Shown: positions 5,448 through 8,882 of the stretch, in pieces
Numbering within the stretch: the first letter of the stretch is position 1
Layout of the letters: every line of letters starts with the position of its first letter
Source of the DNA: an uncultured Chloroflexota bacterium
GTDB lineage: Bacteria > Chloroflexota > Dehalococcoidia > UBA2979
Reading direction: 5' to 3'
Assembly: GCA_902827055.1 (NCBI GenBank)
Contig: CADEHD010000068.1
Location: 1-8,882, forward strand
Length of the DNA stretch: 8,882 nt
Notes under the pieces: model-generated
The model's input: only the letters and a program-made list of their open reading frames with translations
What the model was told of the DNA's origin: nothing
The model's database searches: none
Program-made: the position numbers and the translations under genes

Positions 5448-6269
5448 ATGCCGGTCTCCATCGACGCCGCGCTGAGCGGCATGCTCGAGCACCAGCGGCA
5501 GATCGAGATGATCTCGAACAACATCGCGAACGTGAACACGGCGGGCTACAAGCGCGTCAAGGTCCACTTCCAGTCGCTGCTCGACACTGCCGAGATCCTC
5601 CAGGCTGTGCAGGGCAGTCTCCCCGTGCAGGACGCGACCACCGCCGGCGGCGTTGAGACCGCAGCCGTGCATCGCGCATTCGAGCAGGGCACCCTCCAGC
5701 CGACGGAGTCCCCGCTGGACTTCGCCATCGTGGGGGCCGGGCTCTTCAAAGTCCGCCTCGAGGACGGGTCGGCCGCGTACACGCGCGACGGCGCCTTCCA
5801 CGTCGACGCCAACCGCCAGCTGGTGCTGTCCGACGGAACGCCGCTCGAGCCGGCGATGGTGCTCCCGGAGGTCTACATCTCCGTCAGCGTCGACGACACC
5901 GGCACGCTGACAGCGGTCCGACCGATGACCGAGGACGAGCTCGCCGCCCGCGCCGCCGACGATGCGTCGACGACCGTCGCCGTCCCAGTTGGCCGGTTCG
6001 CGCTCGCTCGGTTCGCCAACCCCGAGTCACTGGCCGGGATCGGCTCGAACCTCTACCTGCCCACCGACGCCTCCGGACCGGCCATCGAGGGCGGCCCCGG
6101 GGACGACGGCTTCGGCGCGGTCGTCGGGTCACGACTCGAGGCATCCAACGTCGACATGGGCGCTGAGCTCACCGGATTGATGGTGGCCAGTCGCTCGTTT
6201 CAGATGAACCTCCAGGCCTACCGCACCATCTCCGAGATGCTGCGGCAGGCCGGTGAGTTGCCCTCCTAG
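5448..6269 (+). CDS. flgG: Flagellar distal rod protein, FlgG (FlhP)-like
   Basis: The second rod paralogue, 273 residues, starting 2 bp after the preceding stop. The N-terminal D0 helix has ALSGMLEHQRQIEMISNNIA, then NVNTAGYKR. The middle has EQGTLQPTESPLDFAIVGAG and then LFKV, plus YTRDGAFHVD. The stretch LVLSDGTPLEPAMVLP, then ISVSVDDTGTL (125-155), matches the FlgG pattern LVTxDGxPLxPxIxxP followed by IxVsxDGxV better than FlgF. The C-terminal D0 region has EASNVDMGAELTGLMVASRS, then FQMNLQAYRTISEML, equivalent to SNVDxxxExxxMxxAQRSFQANxxxI. An extra Ala/Asp-rich stretch (about 160-175) is not typical. FlgG forms the distal rod, and in diderms it passes through the P- and L-rings. No flgA, flgH or flgI gene follows here. 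Confidence 0.87.
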   Translation: MPVSIDAALSGMLEHQRQIEMISNNIANVNTAGYKRVKVHFQSLLDTAEILQAVQGSLPVQDATTAGGVETAAVHRAFEQGTLQPTESPLDFAIVGAGLFKVRLEDGSAAYTRDGAFHVDANRQLVLSDGTPLEPAMVLPEVYISVSVDDTGTLTAVRPMTEDELAARAADDASTTVAVPVGRFALARFANPESLAGIGSNLYLPTDASGPAIEGGPGDDGFGAVVGSRLEASNVDMGAELTGLMVASRSFQMNLQAYRTISEMLRQAGELPS

Positions 6270-6283
6270 GGAAGGAACCCCTG

Positions 6284-6628
6284 ATGGTCCAGTCCGTTCG
6301 TCCCCAGGATGCCTCAGGCGTCTACCGGCGCACACTCGGCGAGGTCAACCAGGCCGCACCGACGGGGCAGTCGAGGGCTGCCGGCGGTGCTGGCCGCACG
6401 CGGCGGTCCGACACCGTGGCGCTCTCCGAGCAGGCGCGCCTGCTCGCGAGCTCGCTCGAGGCCGTGGAGCAGGCTCCGGACATCCGCGCCGAGGTCGTGC
6501 AGGAGCTGCGCGCGCAGGTGAACGACGGCACGTATCGGGTGAACGTGAATCAGATCGCCGCACGCATGCTGCGCGCGGCCGCTGAGAGCGCGGGTGGCGC
6601 CGAGGGCGCGCCGGGCGCCCAGGCATGA
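6284..6628 (+). CDS. flgM: Anti-sigma-28 factor FlgM
   Basis: A 114-residue small protein matching FlgM, which binds sigma-28 and blocks late-gene transcription until the hook is finished and FlgM is exported. The N-terminal half is polar, Ala/Gly/Arg-rich and likely disordered, as expected for the exported part. The conserved C-terminal sigma-binding region starts at DTVALSEQARLL (43-54), continues with EAVEQAPDIRAEVVQELRAQ (59-78), and ends GTYRVNVNQIAARML (82-96). This is the standard FlgM order of 'S-SxxA', 'PDxRxxxVxxLrxxIxxGxY' and 'IAxxML'. The ATG at 6284 is preceded by GAAGGA (6271-6276), a good Shine-Dalgarno. It lies 14 bp after the rod gene and overlaps flgN by an ATGA. Its partner is most likely the sigma factor encoded at 2647-3462. 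Confidence 0.9.
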   Translation: MVQSVRPQDASGVYRRTLGEVNQAAPTGQSRAAGGAGRTRRSDTVALSEQARLLASSLEAVEQAPDIRAEVVQELRAQVNDGTYRVNVNQIAARMLRAAAESAGGAEGAPGAQA

Positions 6629-7125
6629 CCCCCGTCCTCGACGGCGTCGCCGCGCTGACCGCCACGCTCGAGCAGCAGCGAGACACACTGGCCTCGATGC
6701 TCGAACTGGCGCGGCGCGAAGAGCGCGCGATTGTCGGTGGCGACGTCGAGACGCTGACCGTGCTGACCGACGAGCGCGAGCAGCTCCTTGAGCTCATGGC
6801 AGCCCTGGAGTCCGAGCGCATGACCGCACTGGTGGCGATCGCCGCCGCCTCAGGTGGCGAGCCCGCCTCGCTGACCCTCACCGGGGTCGCGGAGATCGCC
6901 GGGGCAGCCGGCGATGCGCTGGCATTCGTCGGGCGGGACCTGCGCGAGCGGGCCGTGGCGGTGCGCGACGCGAACGCGCGCAACGCCCTGCTCCTGCGGA
7001 CCAGCCGCGACATCGTCGATCGATGGCTCCAGTACCTCCGCTCGTTGATGACCAGCGTGCTGTACGACGCGGACGGGCGCGCCTCCGAGGCCGGCCGGCG
7101 CTCGCAGCTTGATCGCAGCGCGTAG
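6625..7125 (+). CDS. flgN: FlgN-like export chaperone for FlgK/FlgL
   Basis: A 166-residue, almost wholly helical protein with the FlgN pattern. This cytoplasmic chaperone holds the hook-filament junction proteins FlgK and FlgL in an export-competent state and hands them to FlhA. Visible features are an N-terminal coiled-coil-like stretch with heptads of Leu (ATLEQQRDTLASMLELARRE, then EDAL-type spacing through VETLTVLTDEREQLLELMAA, about 12-60). A second helix pair follows (RDLRERAVAVRDANARNALL, about 104-123), and the end YDADG resembles the common Y-x-x-x-G ending. The sequence conservation of this family is low, so the call leans on length, helicity, and position directly upstream of flgK and downstream of flgM, the usual order. 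Its start overlaps the flgM stop, and the Shine-Dalgarno is weak, so coupled translation is likely. Confidence 0.8.
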   Translation: MTPVLDGVAALTATLEQQRDTLASMLELARREERAIVGGDVETLTVLTDEREQLLELMAALESERMTALVAIAAASGGEPASLTLTGVAEIAGAAGDALAFVGRDLRERAVAVRDANARNALLLRTSRDIVDRWLQYLRSLMTSVLYDADGRASEAGRRSQLDRSA

Positions 7126-7134
7126 GCCACCAGC

Positions 7135-8517
7135 ATGAGCATGTCGATCTCGCTGAACACCGCCGTGCAGGCGCTCCTCGCGCAGCAGATGGCGCTCGAC
7201 ACCACGGCGCACAACATCTCCAACGCCTCCACGCCCGGCTACAGCCGCCAGCGCGCGCGCCTCGCCTCGCTGCCCGGCGCCTACGTGAACGACGGCCTGC
7301 CGCACCCCGGCTACGGCGTCGAGGTGCTCGACATCAGCCGCGTGCGCGACATCTTCGCCGACTTCCAGATGCGCGGGCAGCTCGCCACCGGTGCCCAGTA
7401 CGACACCGAGGCGCAGGCGCTCACCAGCATCGAGAACCTGATGGCTGAGCCGGGGACTGCAGGCTTCCGCGCGGCCATCGACCAGTTCTTCAACTCGTGG
7501 CGCGACCTGTCCAACAACCCGGAGTCGGGTCCCGCGCGCATCGCCGTCATCCAGGCCGGGCAGACGCTCTCGCTGGCCGCGAACCGCCTCGGGAACTCGC
7601 TGGTGCAGCAGCGCACGGACGCCAACAACCGCGTCGCGGCCTCCATCACCGAGATCAACGGGCTCACCGCGCAGATCGCGCGACTCAACGAGCAGATCGT
7701 GCCGATGAAGCTCTCCGCGACCTCGACGGGCGACCTCGAGGACCAGCGCGACCTCGCCATCGATCGCCTCGCGCAGCTGATGAACATCACCTACGTCGAA
7801 GTGGACGACGGCTCCGTCGAGGTGTCGATCGGTGGGCACCCGCTCGTGGCGCGGAACATCTCGTTCGCGCTGGAGGGCGTCCCCAACGCGCTCAACGCGA
7901 ACTACCTCGACCTGCGGTTCGCCGGGGACCTCATCCCGCTCTCCGTCACGAAGGGCGAACTCCGAGCCAACCTCGACATCCGCGACAGCTACGTGCCCGC
8001 GCGGATTACCGAGCTCAACACGCTGGTGTCGAGCATCATCACCGACGTCAACACCGCACACGCCGCCGGCTACGGCCTCGACGCGCTTACCGGTCGGGCC
8101 TTCTTCGCTGGCACCAGCGCGGCCAACATCGCCGTCGACGCAGCCGTCGCCGCGAACCCCAACTTCGTCGCCGCCTCGCTGACCGCGGGTGGAGTGCCCG
8201 GCGACTCCGGGAACGCACTCGCGATGGCCGACCTGCAGTATGCGCGGGTGCTGGCGGGCGGCACGCAGACCTACAACGACTTCTACGGTGCGATCGTGGC
8301 CGGCGTTGGCGTCACATTGCGCGAGGCCACGAGCCGCGCGCAGGCGCAGTCGCTCGTCGTGGAACAGATCAACGCCACGCGCGAGGGTGCGAAGGGCGTG
8401 AACCTCGATGAGGAGATGGTCCAGCTCGTCCAGTTCCAGCGCGCCTATCAGGCCGCGTCGAAGCTGATCCAGGTGGTCGACAGCATGCTCGACACCCTGA
8501 TCAACCGGACGATTTAG
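7135..8517 (+). CDS. flgK: Hook-filament junction protein FlgK (HAP1)
   Basis: FlgK is the first hook-associated protein and forms the junction between hook and filament. This copy has 460 residues, shorter than Bacillus (about 507) and E. coli (about 547) FlgK, so the exposed central domains are reduced. The N-terminal D0 reads LNTAVQALLAQQMALDTTAH, then NISNASTPGYSRQRA (28-41). The region FRAAIDQFFNSWRDLSNNPE (111-130) and the helix pair ending in LEDQRDLAIDRLAQLMNI (201-218) are family features. GELRANLDIRDSYVPARITE (274-293) precedes the DVNTAHAAGYGLDALTG segment. The C-terminal D0 is textbook: VNLDEEMVQLVQFQRAYQAA, then SKLIQVVDSMLDTLIN (422-457). A second ATG at 7141 is an equally possible start; neither has a strong Shine-Dalgarno. 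The gene sits 9 bp after flgN and 1 bp before flgL. Confidence 0.95.
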   Translation: MSMSISLNTAVQALLAQQMALDTTAHNISNASTPGYSRQRARLASLPGAYVNDGLPHPGYGVEVLDISRVRDIFADFQMRGQLATGAQYDTEAQALTSIENLMAEPGTAGFRAAIDQFFNSWRDLSNNPESGPARIAVIQAGQTLSLAANRLGNSLVQQRTDANNRVAASITEINGLTAQIARLNEQIVPMKLSATSTGDLEDQRDLAIDRLAQLMNITYVEVDDGSVEVSIGGHPLVARNISFALEGVPNALNANYLDLRFAGDLIPLSVTKGELRANLDIRDSYVPARITELNTLVSSIITDVNTAHAAGYGLDALTGRAFFAGTSAANIAVDAAVAANPNFVAASLTAGGVPGDSGNALAMADLQYARVLAGGTQTYNDFYGAIVAGVGVTLREATSRAQAQSLVVEQINATREGAKGVNLDEEMVQLVQFQRAYQAASKLIQVVDSMLDTLINRTI

Positions 8518-8518
8518 C

Positions 8519-8882
8519 ATGCGCGTCTCCACCAACTGGCTCTCGGAACGGATGCTCGGCCAGATCCAGCGAGCGCAATGGCGCATGGTCAAGGAGCAGG
8601 GCCATGTGGCTACCGGCAAGCGGATCAACCAGCCCTCGGACGACCCGGTCGGCACCGGGCGCGTGCTCGGGCTGCTGACGCGAGGCGCGAACAACGACCA
8701 GTACCAGCGCAACGTGGCCGTCGCGGGGCAGGACCTCGCCGCCTCCGAGGCCGCACTCGCCTCGATGCACGACCTGCTCGCGCGCGCGCACGAGCTCTCA
8801 ATCCAGGGATCGAACGACTCCCTTGGCGCGAGCGACCGGGCGAAGATCGCCCTCGAGGTCAGTGAGCTGGTCGCGCAGGCTG
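8519..8882 (+). CDS. flgL: Hook-filament junction protein FlgL (HAP3), N-terminal fragment
   Basis: The first 121 residues of FlgL, the second hook-filament junction protein and a flagellin-fold relative, cut by the right edge of the window. It begins MRVSTNWLSERMLGQIQRAQ, followed by the near-invariant flagellin/FlgL D0-D1 motif ATGKRINQPSDDPVGTGRVL (31-50). QYQRNVAVAGQDLAASEAAL (61-80) and LLARAHELSIQGSNDSLGAS (86-105) follow, and then a helix running to the window end. All match the FlgL/flagellin N-terminal helical domain. The ordering after flgK and the MRVS start favour FlgL over flagellin itself. The ATG lies 1 bp after the flgK stop, so coupled translation is likely. Confidence 0.92.
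   Translation, partial: MRVSTNWLSERMLGQIQRAQWRMVKEQGHVATGKRINQPSDDPVGTGRVLGLLTRGANNDQYQRNVAVAGQDLAASEAALASMHDLLARAHELSIQGSNDSLGASDRAKIALEVSELVAQA

Noticed and set aside
6850..8712. A 620-codon open frame on the - strand across flgN, flgK and flgL
   Set aside because: It lies fully antisense to three well-supported genes, is rich in Arg, His, Val and Asp, and shows no recognisable domain. Long antisense frames of this type are common in high-GC genes because stop codons are rare.

Overview
The window is a stretch of a flagellar biosynthesis operon from a bacterium with a very GC-rich genome (by eye roughly two thirds or more G+C). Every supported gene lies on the + strand. The largest gap between genes is about 40 bp, and most junctions are ATGA, GTGA or TGATG stop/start overlaps. 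I see no RNA gene, insertion sequence, CRISPR array or convincing terminator.

The order is: flhA (3' end only), flhF, a YcgR-type PilZ gene, a small two-helix membrane protein gene, a sigma-28 (FliA/SigD/WhiG-type) gene, a SwrB/DUF6115-like membrane protein gene, a secreted RskA_C-like protein with a C-terminal LPSTG sorting signal, a FlhO/FlgF-like rod gene, a FlgG-like rod gene, flgM, flgN, flgK, and flgL (5' end only).

Three features suggest a monoderm or otherwise atypical envelope. An LPXTG protein sits inside the flagellar operon. The rod genes pass straight into flgM/flgN/flgK without flgA, flgH or flgI, which encode the P- and L-rings of diderms. The sigma gene is followed by a SwrB-like gene, as in Bacillus. 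Together with the high GC and the WhiG-like sigma, this points to a flagellated Chloroflexota or Actinomycetota lineage. The phylum is an inference and was not tested.

Functionally the segment covers export gate (FlhA), assembly-site factor (FlhF), c-di-GMP response (PilZ), late-gene transcription (sigma-28 with its anti-sigma FlgM), distal rod (two FlgG-family proteins), and the hook-filament junction with its chaperone (FlgN, FlgK, FlgL).

The two most interesting points are as follows. First, FlhF appears to have lost nearly all of its GTPase signature residues: the P-loop Gly is Asp, TKLD reads SGID and DTAGR reads DVAGG, and no flhG follows it. Second, an apparently wall-anchored RskA_C-like protein is translationally coupled between the regulatory genes and the rod genes.
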